Shown here piece by piece: positions 38,306 to 50,384 of a stretch of 64,000 nt of DNA. Made by a program: the position numbers and the translations under genes. Position 1 is the stretch's first letter. The number at the start of each line of letters is the position of its first letter. The notes below the pieces were generated by a model that worked only from the letters and a program-made list of their open reading frames with translations, made no database searches and was not told the origin of the DNA. The stretch comes from Dryococelus australis (lineage: Eukaryota > Arthropoda > Insecta > Phasmatodea > Phasmatidae), in contig CM057009.1 in assembly GCA_029891345.1 (NCBI GenBank), positions 312,716,184 through 312,780,183 on the forward strand, given 5' to 3'.

Positions 38306-38722
38306 TGTCAAGTGCCTCAAGCGAGCAAACTGTAAGCCTTTAAATGCTGCGTTTAGTTGACCTTACAGGTTAGTATGACGTCAACCCAGTCTAGTTGTGT
38401 AATCACAGATATTTTTGAATCTAGTTTTTCCTGCCAAGAAATCTTTTTCGGCGATGGCCTTAATTGTAGCCTTGTTACACATACAGTCCATTATGCAACT
38501 TACCTCAGGAACAGCTTGTAAATAGCTAAGTTAACGTGGAGATAACATGTGCACTGCGAGAACCCGTGACCAGTGCAGCAGAGATTTTCCATATGGAAGA
38601 AGACATTGTGTGTATATAAAAATTTAGATGCCAAGTGTGAATAGTGTTGTGAATACAAAAAAAAGGACCAAAATGCAATAGGTTGGTGTGTTGGGAAATT
38701 TAAAGACTTTAAAATTCACACA
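38306..38722 (+). repeat. 3' LTR of gypsy-like copy 1
   Basis: It begins TGTCAAG directly after the short purine tract AAAGTGAG and ends near TTCACACA, giving TG...CA boundaries. The right-hand part resembles the LTR of the second copy (GTGTGTTG followed by a GACTTT-AAATTCA word). The bases AATACAAAAAAAAGG near 38653 may correspond to the polyadenylation region. Confidence 0.55.
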
Positions 38723-39876
38723 TCATAGTTTGTCTCGAGTTTTACCTAAACCGGTTAATGATCTTTTGCTTTGCGTCGAGTCAAGCAATTTTCTATAAAT
38801 TGCTTAGAAAATGTACTTTGATATGGCGTAAAAACAATTATCTTAAACAGTGCAAATGATTACTTAAAAATAATAAATTTTGATGATCATATGTTACAGC
38901 AATTTTGCTTGCAACCCAGACACTTTATAATGACAGAAAAAAGGTTGCGAGAAGAAAATAAATACTGTAACTATTAATATTTTCTGAGTTCAATGTTTTT
39001 CCTCTTCTAAGTCTATCTCTGTAATTGTAGTGGTGACGTAAGCATTAAATATCCCTGCCACTTCACTCTATTGCAAACCTTTCGCAGTGGGCTGAGTCTG
39101 GAATCACTCAGTTCACTAAAACCGCTTAGTTTGTTCTTAACGTACACGTAATTCACCTGCTGTGTGACACTAAGGAGCCATGGTAGAGCTAATATTCCAC
39201 CACCGCATAGACGGCCAGAGCAGAGCATTACACACAACTGAGGAGTGCAGTCTAATTATGGCAAACTATTGTTGCTTGTTGATAATCTGTTAAAAAATTC
39301 CCCCACAAGCTGTTACTATGTATTTAGCATGCAGTCACATTGTTTGTTACATCTCAGCTGTTTTATTGTCAGAAAATTACAAATGTTAAAGTTAGTATGT
39401 GAATGAACGCTTTAGTAAAAGAGGTCCGCGGCATGTCTGTTGGTTTACCCAAAACGGGTTAAAAACATACAATGTAATACGAGGAGTAAACAGATGACAA
39501 ATGCCACCTAGTACAGACGGGATCCTATTCTTTTTATTTTTTTCTTTCTTGAAGTGGAGAGAGACAAAGGATTTAGTTTCTGTGTATCTGAGAGATATAC
39601 AGTATGTCTGCTGTCGACGTAGTTAAGAAACAGGATTAAATAGAGTTAAGAATGCCACCTACTACCAGCATACGACCTTCCCCAACCAGCTGATTCTTCG
39701 ATGCATGGTAAAGTTCAGACACGAGGGAGGCGGCACGCAGAGCCAGAACACACAGAGTAGCGAGCGCTAAGGAAGCAAAACCAGGAGAGAAAGAAATTGC
39801 TGTTGAGAGGACAGTTCAACATTCTCTCAAAGGAATTTTCTTTTTGACTTACACCATTCCTCCGAGGTGGCTAGCT
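38723..39876. other. Intronic DNA, no gene
   Basis: AT-rich to about 39500, then GC-richer. A block near 39690-39800 has leader-like character (GAGGGAGGCGGCACGCAGAGC), suggesting another decayed retroelement, but no domain is readable. Confidence 0.45.
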
Positions 39877-40480
39877 GAGAGGAAGGTGGATTGTCCATGA
39901 AGGGATCAGGGAGAATTTGTTTCTATCTCATGCTGCCTAGCCAACTATAGTCAAAAGGAATACTGAATGTCCTAGAAGGATACTCAAAATGTCCATCACA
40001 GGGCAATCAATTTCATCTCCGATAAGGATGGGGTTCTATTAGTGTCTCTCAGAAGAGTGACTGAGAGGAAGGCAGATTGCTCCTACAAGGGTACTTCGAC
40101 ATCCAACCAGGGGGAATTCCCTTTCATCTTTCCTCAGGGATGAGGTCTACTCTCATTCTGTTCAGACGGAGTTAGTCAAGAGGGATACCGTCGTCTTGCG
40201 AAGACAAGCCAGCATCTCTGACAGGAATGTTTGTGCTAGCTCCCCCTTAAGGACAAACCCATTCCATCCTACTGAGCCGTGAGTAACCAAAGGAAAGCAA
40301 AATTGTACTGGGAGAATCAACTTTTATCTCTCCTCAGTGATGAGCTTTAATCTCATCCTGTTCAGACGGAGGTAGTCGAGAAAGAGTCCTATTGTCATTG
40401 TGGGGACGTTCCCAGGTCGTTCCAAGGGGAATCTGTTTCACATCTCCTTCAAGGATGAGCTTTTGTCGCAGCGGAGAGGG
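39877..40480. repeat. Decayed tandem array, ~100-bp unit within ~200-bp unit
   Basis: A motif of the form GGGAAT-(T/C)TTTCATCTC followed by CTCAGGGATGAGG recurs near 39911, 40004, 40110, 40311 and 40428. The clearest pair are 40131-40204 and 40331-40404, exactly 200 bases apart, sharing TTCAGACGGAGTTAGTC-like sequence. A second landmark, GAGAGGAAGG(T/C)(G/A)GATTG, occurs near 39877 and 40060. The units are strongly diverged, so the array is old; such arrays can lie in LTR regulatory regions. Confidence 0.6.
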
Positions 40481-42160
40481 GTACCGTAGGATTACTTCCA
40501 ACCACCGGTCTTCTTGGCAGGAGAGCACATGTTACCGTGTTTAATAAGCTCTTAATAAACACGGCTTTGTAACTCTTAACTGTGAGTCTCATTCATAGAG
40601 TACTTTGTAACCAACTGCTGGGAGGACCTCGAGCCTAGTACCGTTGACCAGAAACGGGAAGTTATTATTACTATGAATTAGCTACAGCTGGAGACTCCCC
40701 CTCAGGTAGCTCCAAGTTGAACACACACCCATTAGACGGCCATCTATTTTATTCCTACCAAGTATACAGGTACTGGAGGAGTAGAATAGAGGAGCCCCAA
40801 GCACTAGCAACACTTATCAACCAGGGAGAGACAGTACATCTGAATTGTATCCCTATCGGAGCTCCTGGGTGCTGGTGGAGGTATATGCTTAAATGCTACG
40901 GCCTGGTCTTGGTTGGGATCGCACACCCAGTAATAGTCTTGGCAACCCATACGGCTCCAATGCTTCTGATCAGTTCTCAACCATAGCGGATCTTCTGAAG
41001 CACCGGAGTGCGTGTTGGCAAACTGTTATCAGGCAACACTATAATATAGGGCTATCCGTGTCCGTGGTGCTCGATTCAAGGTCCTCAGTAGCTAAACCAG
41101 CTCTATGCCATTTAATGTGAGACACAGCGCACGGAGGGAGGAGTAAAGAGTTGCGCGCCTTGCTGTCAGGCAGCTGGCTGGTCTTGTACCACTCACAGCT
41201 AGTCGATGAGCTGAACAAGATTGTGCCGCCTTACTCCTATCACTGGCACAGCCTACATCTACTGTAACCAATCCAGCTTCTTTCCCGTCAGCACCGCTGC
41301 ACACGCATCCATCCTGCCATCCCGATGTAAGAGGGTTAATTAATCAGACCAAGGAACGGTTGGGGATCTCAAACAATAACTTATGTAGCAGAACCTCAGA
41401 GGACTGGAACGGAGAGTTTTGTGTCGTATCACGTCATGCCCTAACTACCGCTCGAGTCAAAGACGAATGACTCAATCAGCTGTATCCAGCTACCCCTCGC
41501 CAGCAAGACGACAAGTCACCTACCGCTAGCACGTTCCGCCCGTCGTCAACTACGACCAGCTCCGATACGAGTCGTAAGCCTGATCAATGGAAGGGACTCA
41601 TGAATCGTGAACTCAATAACTTTGTTACATCACGCAAGGCCACGTGCCTGACCACTATATCTAGCAGCAAATAGGAGCAAGTCAACATGTAAGCACAACT
41701 GACTGAAGTGCAACCAAAGCCACACGACTGTGATCCAGCCCTAGCTAATTGGACACGCATCAGTATAGAGGTAAATATCTTGCCATTTCTTTGTTCTGTT
41801 AATTGTGACTGTAATACCACCTCCAAAAGTAAGTTTTAATTGCATCAATACAACACTTAGGTTGGGGGAAAAAACACCACCCTAGTACTATTGTACAGCA
41901 ACACATTATAGCTCTATAATAATGCTTATAAAGCAAATTGAATATTTTTACTTTAGAGGGATGAAAACTTGTTGGCAAGGTAATTTTCGACTGGTAAAAG
42001 AAATTGAGAAATAATACTTAGGCAACTATTCTAACAGGGAATGTAACATGCAGTAACGTTATAACAGGGATTTTAGAGTGTTGAATTAATAAACAATTGA
42101 AACTAATAGCTATTCCATACAAATTTCTTTAAATTAATAATAAATAAAAAGATTGCTCAC
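40481..42160. other. Probable retroelement remnant and intron end
   Basis: An AATAAA at about 40553 and the following CTTAACTGTGAGTCTCATTC resemble an LTR polyadenylation region. Downstream frames (for example 40717-40986) have moderate GC and no readable domain. From 41830 to the donor at 42160 the sequence is AT-rich intron. Confidence 0.35.
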
Positions 42161-42318
42161 CTGATGATATGGTTGTGCAGCGATTGGCCCCTGGGCATTA
42201 TACGGCAATGTAAACGATGTGTGGATAGGGGCTGGGGCGAGCAAAGGTTGGCCAGTAGCAGCTGCAACTTGCATTTGCGATGCAAAGTCTGGTCGGTGAG
42301 AGACTGGCGTTACCTGAA
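42161..42318 (-). CDS. Upstream exon of probable ataxin-2-like protein
   Basis: The minus-strand exon ends in CAG|GTGAGC (donor GT at 42160-42159) in phase 0. Its start is ambiguous: a T-rich tract is followed by GTACAG then TTCAG, so splicing could begin at 42318 (phase 1) or five bases later at 42313 (phase 0). The encoded ~51 residues include [29 protein letters not shown] and end in AQPYHQ, a Pro/Gln/Ala-rich segment that would join in frame to MVRMVPQ of the exon at 5744. The composition and the [10 protein letters not shown] word recall insect ataxin-2 C-terminal regions. The name rests on memory rather than alignment. Confidence 0.55.
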
Positions 42319-44104
42319 CTGTACAAAAAAAATAACAATGGGTGATTAAATATAAGAAAAACACACCTACAACTACAAAGTATTTTGGTGAACAGTTTCA
42401 TCACATAATGTGTTACCATTTTGCAAAGAGGTTTTATTTTTGAACCTGTTCAAAAGTTGGTGAGCTTACACCCATTCACAATTTTAACTACAACAGTTTT
42501 AAACTGTACTGCATCTTGCTATGTCATTAAATAGACAATAATGGTGGGATACATTTCCTATGAAGGAGAATGTGGGAACAGACGTTTCTCCCTCTAACCC
42601 ATGCCTATTCCCCTATACAGAGATAAAATACTGAACTAAATTACAAAATTAATGTGGAGTGGGTATTTAGACTGTAGTCCACACACAGTTTCTTAGAATG
42701 TTTTGAAGGAAATATTTGAAAAATCACCGTAGGAGTAATATGTTCACCTGTTTTTTTTTAAATAACTTGTATACCACAAGTATATAATACTGACTAACTT
42801 AAAAAGTATTATATTTCAATAAATGATACTTTACCATAGTATCTTCTATAACTTGCAATATTTATCATATATTCAATACATATTAAAAACAGTGAGAGCA
42901 GCAATGTTTTGGAATAGGATAGTAAGAAATACCTCACGGTTAAAATATTCTTTTAACAGAGTTTTTTGGTATGCTATTTGTAAATTAAATGTTGATATTA
43001 AAATATTGAAATATTTAGTTCATTGTTACAGTTTAAAATAACAGCGCAGAATATGGTGCAGATCCTAGTGACATGGTGTTTACTTTTCCAACCGTGGAAG
43101 AAACTGCCGGCTGAGCGGAGCTTGTCTCTCTCTCTCTCTCCCTCGGGAAGTTTTGCATCGCTAGTAGTAGCAGAAAAATTATACATATTTTCAATTTTAG
43201 CATATTTCATACTTATTACAGCAAAATAATATTTGAATTAGTAATTTACAATTGAAAAGAGATTTTAATGTTTGAATACTTATTTTAATATATTAAGATG
43301 TGATGGCTGGAGGGTTACAACTCTGAGGTTGTGGCAAAATTGGACAGTGGCAACATGACGTGGCATGATGTTGCAGTGTGCGCAACGAAGCATTAATTTT
43401 TCTTGCTCCCAAAAATACTTCAAATTAACACATCAAATTTGTACACATTTTGTTCTTTAAACCTATCTATGCAAGTTATGATGATGTAATAAATCTATGT
43501 TTCCAGGCAGGAATAAATTTACTGTTAACTTGTGTTGTGATCGCTGCGAGTGAAAGGGTATGGCTGTGTTGTAGCTGTGTGTATGTGATAGCAAATATTG
43601 GACGTGCGAAATTTATAAGTTTTAACAGTGAACTGTTTTTTTCACAAAGTTAATTATTTTAAAGTCACATCTATTTATCACAATGCCGTACCTTTGCCCT
43701 AGGTGTTTGAAACACAAATATGTAACATGCTTACATTTCTGTGATTTGAATGTTTGCCACAATCCCAACAAAATACAGAAGCCAGACAGATAAATTTAAC
43801 TAAATAATTAAATGAACCTAAAAACCAATAAGAAGCTATGCATAGAAATATGAGCAGAATAAAGTTACGGTAGGCCTATTATTTGTGTGAATGATTACCA
43901 TTATATTTTAAGTTTGCCACTGCTAAGTATAAAAGCTATGCGATATGAGTTGCATGCTTGAATTTACTGTGTGTGTTAGTTGTGATGCATTATGCCCTGT
44001 CTGTCTGTGAGAATACTACATCAATCAGCAAAGTTTTTAACTTGATGGTGTATAACACAATGTTTCAACTGGTTATCATTGTGACTCAATATAAACCAAC
44101 AGCA
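42319..44104. other. Intron upstream of the 42161-42318 exon
   Basis: AT-rich DNA without a recognised gene. A short (TC)n run lies at about 43125-43141. The frames at 42823-43653 have no domain features. Confidence 0.55.
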
Positions 44105-44557
44105 TGTTGAATTTCAAAGTCCTAAACCGGCAACACACTGAATTTTCCCTCATTATTTATTCTGTCTCTGCTCATATTTACAAAAATATATCCACTGGCG
44201 TCTTGACGATATCACTAGCCTGACATCTTCTTATTACCGTCCATAGCACATGGCACAAATTAACGGGTCCCAGTGTTCACGTATTATAAACATTCACTAT
44301 GGCAATTTGACTAGTCATTTCCTCCTTCAACATGCCACTTACTCAGTGATGTAACTCAAGAATTGCAGAAGCAGCGAATAGCTGCAAACAAAGGCAAGCA
44401 CCTCAAGTTTATTGACAGTAAAATAATGCTAGGAAGCATTCTGAAAATGTCAGAAATTACGAAACACTGAGGTCGACATTGTATAAAGTGGCACTGTTAC
44501 CTGTTACAACTGGATAGCATCTGGCGGCTATTTTGTTTCTCTTGCTGTAGCACAACA
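44105..44557 (-). repeat. 3' LTR of gypsy-like copy 2
   Basis: On the minus strand it begins TGTTGTGCTAC just after the purine tract AAAAGTGAG and ends TTCAACA, giving TG...CA ends and about 453 bases. AATAAA occurs twice on the minus strand (about 44157-44162 and 44415-44420). The terminal GTGTGTTG and GACTTTGAAATTCA words match the LTR of copy 1. Confidence 0.6.
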
Positions 44558-44639
44558 CTCACTTTTGAGGCATTTTGGATGTCTTTCTTGTTCGTTCCCT
44601 TTTCCTTGGATGTGCTGTGCGTAAGGGTGATTCAGCTAG

Positions 44640-46145
44640 GTAAAGCAGGCTAGTGGCCGCCATAGAGTCTCTTTATAGTGGTCCACAGTTAAGTGAGCCT
44701 GGCAGGTGCAGGGCAGCTGGATCCGTCATGGACGTCTGGCGTTCTGCATTGCTGCCAGGAGTGGACTGCAAGATGAGAGGCCCACCCTGGCAGTTTACTG
44801 GTCCACTGCAACTGGATCGGGGTCCACGGTGATAACTGGTACTGGAGAAGCTGTGGCTGTGACAGGTGACCTCCTCTCATCATCCAAAGATTGAAGTCTG
44901 GGCTTTCTACAGCGAGCGCTGCGGAGACAGTGGTTCCGTGGTGGCACCTAACTCTCAGGATGTCAGCGCCGGAACAGCGGTCGATGTCGGGGCCTCGGGG
45001 GCGACACTAACCTCGTCGTGGTTCTCATTATGCTGGCTTTGCAGGTAGTCTCTCCTTGTGTCATCAGAGGAGGGCGTCGGGGTGGCTATGGACCCTGTCT
45101 GTGGCTGAGCAACAACATCTCCTGGTGCGGTCTGGACATCTCTGGCACAGGTCTCCACACTAGACATCATGGCTGACCTGAAAACGTCCAGCATTAGTGC
45201 ATCTGCACTGCATTGGTTTACCTCGTTTACACATGGCTCTGTTAAGTGTGCGACAGCCACACTGGAAGTGATGGTCGACAGCGTGGCATCATCTCCCTGT
45301 CCAGGAAGAGCTGTCCCCGCATTGGCTGCTGCGTTGGGCATCACTGGTAGCCTGAAATTAAACGGAGGCGGAGTCGTGAAAATGTTTGTTGGGTTTCCGG
45401 ATGCCTTCTCTTCGTGGGGCAGCGTCTGCAGCTCGAAGGTAGGGTCTTCAGCATTGAGCGCTGACCCTGCTGATCCTGGGAGATCGTAGCTGGCGATACT
45501 AGCAGACTGGAGGCCTTGACTGAACTGGTAGCTGTGGGCAGTGCTTCTTTGGTGGACGGTGACATCTTGACGGGTGTGGTGATGTCGTCCAATGTGGTTG
45601 GCCTCTTACTGAGGTGGGTTTTTGGTGCTAGGTGCACCGGCATCTTGGTGACAGAGGTGTAGGGGGTTCTCGGGATGCCGGCATCCTGTTGAGCTCTCAG
45701 GCGCACTGGTTCTCTATGCAATGGGCTACGCCACGAGACTTCCATGGTACTGGATGTCCACTTCCTGGGTTTGGTCGGAGAACTTCTTCTGGAACTCAGA
45801 AGGCATGGTGGGCAGCGTCCGTTCAGAATATGGAATACTGGCTTTGGGAAACTCGATCCTCGCTGACGTAGAAAACGATGTTCCCTTCATTGGTGGTTAC
45901 TCTGCCCCATCCCATTTCGTTGGTTGTGACGTCCATTCTTCCTAGGGGCGGGGGTGCAGCAACAATTTTTCAACGATGTTCGGCGTGTCCAATGTCATAG
46001 ATGGCACAGAGTGTTGGACAGATTCCGAGGCGTCTACGGGTTTGGCCTCATCTGCCCTCGTGTGGTTTTTCGTATATGCCCTCGGTTGTCCTCCATCGAA
46101 TATACGTTGTCCTGGCATCCAATTACCTTGTATGGGCCTTCCCAT
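44640..46145 (-). pseudogene. Third region downstream of integrase, decayed
   Basis: Three minus-strand frames (46145-45942, 45745-45341 and 45344-44955) are Thr/Ser/Pro-rich and without membrane segments or glycoprotein-like features. The last two overlap by four bases in different frames. They occupy the place where some gypsy elements carry an extra ORF, but nothing identifies an envelope protein. The segment near 44650-44700 is shared with copy 1, showing the region belongs to the element. Confidence 0.4.
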
Positions 46146-46935
46146 TTTTCCGGCGGGTACGGCACTAAACTGGTGGGTCCCTCTGCTCAGTACGTGACAG
46201 TGGAGCAGGACGGCTTCGCCTATGGCAAACGCTCGTACCCTAGTATGCGGTGGCTGGTATTTCCTGGAGATGAAGGATCTTGTGTCTCCCTTCCTGGTCT
46301 ATCCTTTGGAGGGCGGCTAAACATATGGAGGTTGAGGGGGTTCAATTGGTTCGTGTTTCCACTGCCAGTTCTCAGGGTGTCTCAGGGTCTGTACCAGGAG
46401 GAGCTTACTTGCACTTGAGTCGATGGCTTCGTTTATACGACGACGGAGAGTGAAAAGAATCTTTGGGAGGTAACTATGTCGCTGGTCCTTACCTATACTG
46501 AGGTGCAGGCTTTTAAGTTCCTGGTTTTGGCGCTCAGTTGGGTTGGCTTGCATGTGGTACTGTGGGGTGATCCAGGTTTCCACTCCCCTTTCTTGGCATG
46601 CTAGCAGCCACTTTTAACTAGTAAACTGGGTACTGTTGTCTGTCAGAATACTCTGTGGATACCCCCCCCCCCCTCCATGTGGAAAAATATCATTGTTGAA
46701 CTTCCCTATGATAGGGTGTGTCTACTGGCTTGCTAGAGGAAAGGCCTTTACACTCCGTGAAAACCAGTCTGCCAGCACTAACAGGTATCAATTCCACTTG
46801 GTGCTGCGGGGATAGGGTCCCATCACACCTGTGGTTACTTGAACCCAGGACATGTGAGGTTTTCTAGGCTTGGCCATACATCGCTTGGCTGGGTAAGCCT
46901 TGTTCCTGCAGCATATGATACAACTACTGACATGC
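46146..46935 (-). pseudogene. Integrase part of gypsy-like pol, broken
   Basis: The DDE core is represented by TDNSTQFTS near 46640-46615 (second catalytic Asp) and by the QANPTERQNQELK stretch at about 46550-46510 (catalytic Glu). Downstream, EKWEGPYKV near 46150 resembles the C-terminal DNA-binding end of gypsy integrases. A poly-C run at 46661-46670 and several stops interrupt the frame. The H2C2 zinc-binding end lies in the preceding frame around 46990-46950. Confidence 0.7.
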
Positions 46936-47795
46936 TAGCGGATGTTGCAGCTCATGCTGTCCCAGATGTACCTGGTATTGTCATCTGGATGTTTGTGAAA
47001 ATGGTGGCAGATATCGACACGCATGTATTTTGGTATACAGATCCTCCACTTGGCCTCCGAATCGTTGGTGTAAGACCACATGAGGTCATCACATAGAGAA
47101 AACTGTTGTGGGTACTTGCGTAGTACGTCCTTTACTTCTGGAACCTGTTGTTGGTGCCGTTCTATTCGACTATGGCTGATTCTAAGCTGGAGGAGGCGAA
47201 ACTGTTTTTCGAGGCTGGCTTCTGGTAGTTCAGGAGGCAGGATGTGGTCCACGTTCTCATCTGGCTTGGCTTCTTTGTTTACGGCTGACTGGCAGGATAA
47301 GACGTTGGCAAAATTGTACTTCTCTGGGCAGTGTTGGACCTCAAAATCGAACTCTGAGAGTAGGAGGCTCCATCTTCCTACCTTGGCCTTATTGTTGCGC
47401 AACTCCCTCAACCACTTGAGTGCTATGCTATCGGTCCTCAGTACGAAGTGAGTTTCTTCTAGATAGCAGAGACGCTCGCGAATTGCCCAAATTACAGCAC
47501 AGCACTCCTGCTCATTGATGTGATATTTTTGTTCCGTGGCATTTAGCCAAGCGCTGGTGTATGCGAATACTAGAGGCCTTCCGTCCGGGTCCTCTTGGTA
47601 CAGTATGGCACCGAGACCATTCTGGTATGCATCAGTATGCAGAATAAGGGGCTCCTCTCCTTTTGGTCGATTCAGACGAGTAATATGTTGGAAGCTATTC
47701 TTGAGGGGCTCAAATGCAGCATGGTGTTCCAGTGTCCATCTCCATTGTGCTTCTTTTTCCAACAATGGGTGTAGCTGCACCATTAAGGTTAGCAA
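46935..47795 (-). pseudogene. RNase H and integrase zinc-finger part of pol
   Basis: A 286-codon open frame encodes the RNase H domain: HTDAYQNGLGAILYQ at residues 53-67 supplies the first catalytic Asp, NEQECCAVIWAIR the Glu-containing helix, and LRTDSIALKWL the next Asp, followed by the HCPEKYNFANVLS word typical of gypsy elements just before the linker. The C-terminal part (residues 245-286, ICHHFHKHPDDNTRYI) resembles an H2C2 integrase finger that has lost its cysteine half. This is the longest surviving open frame of the element. Confidence 0.85.
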
Positions 47796-48581
47796 TGTTC
47801 AGCACAAAGTCGCGAAGCCAATTACACAGTAGTAGGTATTGTCGGAGCTGTTTCTTGGTATGCGGTTCCTCTGCCTCTTGAATTGCTTGGAAGGACATTT
47901 CTTGGGGAAAATTACTTTTGATTGTCATCATGATGTGGCCCATGTACTCTATCAAAGTTTTGCCGAAGTGACTTTTTGATAGCTTGGTGATGGGCCCATG
48001 GACTCTCCAGTACTCGAAGATGAGTAAGGTGTCCTTCCCCAGTTTTCGAATAGACAATCAAATCGTCTAAATAAGCTAAGCAGAATTTTCCTATGTAGAC
48101 AATTAATACCTCGGAAAACATGAGTCTCTAGAAGGTGGCTGGTGTATTTTTGAGTCTGAAAGGCACGACCCGGAACTGCAGGATCTCTCTTTTCAGTAAT
48201 GTGAATGCTGTGTATTTGCGACTATCAGGACGCACACTGATGTACCAACACCTTACTTACATATCCAAGGTGCTTAAGATCTTTACCTCGCCAATGTTGC
48301 GTATAGTTATTGTGAGGTCGACGGCAGGTGGTGGAATTGGCAGTGTTGCATTGTTGAAAGCCTTATAGTTGACGCAAAATCTCAACTGTCCATCCTTCTT
48401 GGGTATGACGATGGAGTTGTACAGTGAATTCAACTGTTCGATGATGCCCTGCCGCTTCATATCTGCCAGCCGTTCCATAATCAGGCGGTGAATCCAAGCG
48501 GAAACCTTGAATGGTCTGTTGAAAGTAAAGAGTCGTGGTATTTAGCAATATCTCATGCTGAATAATGCGGGTTTGACACAC
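47795..48581 (-). pseudogene. Reverse transcriptase part of gypsy-like pol, frameshifted
   Basis: Three frames share the domain. YNSIVIPKKDGQLRFCVNYK and ILSTLDM (48478-48257) give the fingers region and the motif A Asp. YIGKFCLAYLDDLIVYSKT (48121-48060) contains the YLDD catalytic box. The stretch to 47710 covers the thumb/connection. Frame changes separate them, so no active enzyme is encoded. Confidence 0.85.
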
Positions 48582-48589
48582 TGTTCCCC

Positions 48590-49060
48590 AGATCCAAAAG
48601 CTCCAGTTTGCTAATCGAGAACTTCCTTCAATTGTTGGAACTGTGGTTCTGGGAGTTCATAGTGTATCTCCCCTTCGCAGATAACAGGTGTCTTCTGTTG
48701 TTTGGGTCGATGTTCCCAGTGCACAGTAACGCGGTGGTCATCGCCCAAGTATATTTTCCTTTGCCCATGGCCCATGATGCAATGCTGCCACTGGAGCCAA
48801 GGGTGGCCTAGTATAGGTTCTTTGTGGATATTGGGCGACACGACGAACTCCGCTTGTGTCTGGAGTTAGTTTGCATTGACAGTGAGCACTGTACGGCCGT
48901 CGTCCGCGAGCGTACACTCCGACTTCGCCACCCTCACGGTTTTGGTCTGCGGTCGCAGGTTGGCCCGTTGATCATCGATGAGGAGGTTGCTCTTGGCGAG
49001 ATTCCAGGATAGCAGAGTCGAGCAGCGCTAGGACGTTCTTCCAGTTTACTTGAACTTCAA
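48590..49060 (-). pseudogene. Aspartic protease part of pol, broken
   Basis: On the minus strand an active-site-like LALLDSAI lies at about 49034-49011 (DSA in place of the usual D-S/T-G). Further on, VSPNIHKEPILGHPWLQ (about 48845-48795) matches the C-terminal flap/ILG segment of retroviral-type proteases. Stops and a frame change separate the parts. Confidence 0.6.
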
Positions 49061-49523
49061 TGTGCAGGGCTTCTGGCGCTCTTCTAAGAGCTGGATGGGT
49101 TGTTGTTCTTGTCAGACAGGGTCGCCCCTTCGGCCCAGCTGGTTACGGCATTCCACTTGTGGGTTGTTCTTTTCTGATTAGACTCAACGATGGTGGGTCA
49201 CGGCGTATGGTTTGCACCCACTATTTTCGTGCAATCCTGCATGTGCGGGCCGAATCCGGGCAATCCCTGTTGTGGTATATTGGCCAATACTAGCATTTAG
49301 GCAGGAATGGAGTTTGCAGTGTGGGTCGTGGCAGCTTCTGACAGGATTCAAACGGCTTGTCTGGCTCAGCGTATTTAATGGTTTTTGGTAGAGGTGGGAC
49401 GAACTCAGATTTTGGAACCGAACTAGAACTTAACCTAGAATATTTTTATCGAACCGAACCTGAACTGAACATTTAAATTTGTACATGAACCGAACTTGTC
49501 TTATCCTTGCACTTATGCCTTCA

Positions 49524-49577
49524 TAGTACACACACACACACACATGCGCGCGCATGCACGCGCACACACACACACAC
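49524..49577. repeat. (CA)n-type microsatellite
   Basis: Alternating CA/CG purine-pyrimidine run of about fifty bases inside the hAT-like insert. Confidence 0.85.
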
Positions 49578-49918
49578 TTAAAAAACAAATATGTACAACC
49601 ACATTAAAAATACAGTGGATTAGGGATGCTAAACAGTACTCAGTGTGTGCATCTGCAAATTAAGTAAGTACTTAACATTGATTACAGTGGTCCTGTGAAT
49701 CATTTTAGCAATGTTGCCCACTCAAGTCATGAGTGTTTTGTTACTGGACCTCTGGACTTGGCTACGAGGTGCAAAGTGAAAAAAAAAACCACGCGCACGC
49801 ACAAAACGTTCATAGTTCAGCCCTATTTGTTCAAATATAAAACACAAACAAACGAATACAACTACATTCACAATTTCATGTCTAATTGTTTAAATTTGTT
49901 AGAAAAAAAAAAACAACA

Positions 49919-49963
49919 CAACACACACTCACACACACAAACATATATATATATAAAATACAT
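49919..49963. repeat. CA-rich and TA-rich simple repeat
   Basis: ACACAC-rich sequence followed by a short (TA)n block inside the hAT-like insert. Confidence 0.7.
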
Positions 49964-50384
49964 GTATACATGCACACAACCTGCACAGTTTCACCACTTA
50001 TTATTCCAAAATGTAATTGCCAAACTGTTTCTAAAGTGGACAAAATGGTACAAAATTAACATTTGGTTTTTATAGAATTGATTAATATGATAATTTATCA
50101 TAACACTGAGAAATATATCTTTCTAGTCGTTTTAGACGAATGAAAAAAAAAACAAATTAGCAACACAAAAAAAAATGTTATTTGAAAATGTAATTTTTCA
50201 ATAACTCAAGGAAATCACTTATTTTATATACAATCATTTAAATAAATAATATCACCTGGTTTTACACACAATAGAGTTCAAGATAAAATGCTGTCATCAC
50301 TGCAACAAAAACAATAATAAAATATGACTTGTTTGGTAATTTTTGTTGTGGCATTTTTTTTCAACTTCTTTGAAGCGAAGTACC

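Larger units (their letters stand above)
35737..38722 (+). mobile_element. Gypsy-like LTR element copy 1, pol deleted
   Basis: This copy shares gag, a 3' region and the 3' LTR with the minus-strand element at 44105-51880. It carries gag (35780-36603), then about 1.7 kb of decayed sequence with no protease, reverse transcriptase, RNase H or integrase motif, then a 3' part with a block AAAGAGACTCCATGGCGGCC at about 38197 that matches the other copy. The 3' LTR is 38306-38722. No 5' LTR was found upstream of 35737. The deletion of pol makes it non-autonomous. Confidence 0.7.
5745..42160 (-). other. Giant (~36.4 kb) intron between two phase-0 exons
   Basis: The donor CAG|GTGAGC at 42161/42160 and the acceptor at 5747-5745 are both good matches to consensus, and the flanking exons are both in phase 0, so removal of this segment keeps the reading frame. 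Within it I see only mobile-element remnants, satellites and AT-rich DNA; no additional exon with clean splice sites and the same biased composition was found. Small unrecognised cassette exons could still exist. Confidence 0.55.

Noticed and set aside
44640-46145. Possible envelope gene of the gypsy-like element
   Set aside because: No signal peptide, transmembrane segment or cleavage-like site is visible; the Thr/Pro-rich frames may just be a decayed spacer.
45954-46418. 154-codon plus-strand frame at the integrase end
   Set aside because: Antisense to identifiable integrase sequence on the minus strand.
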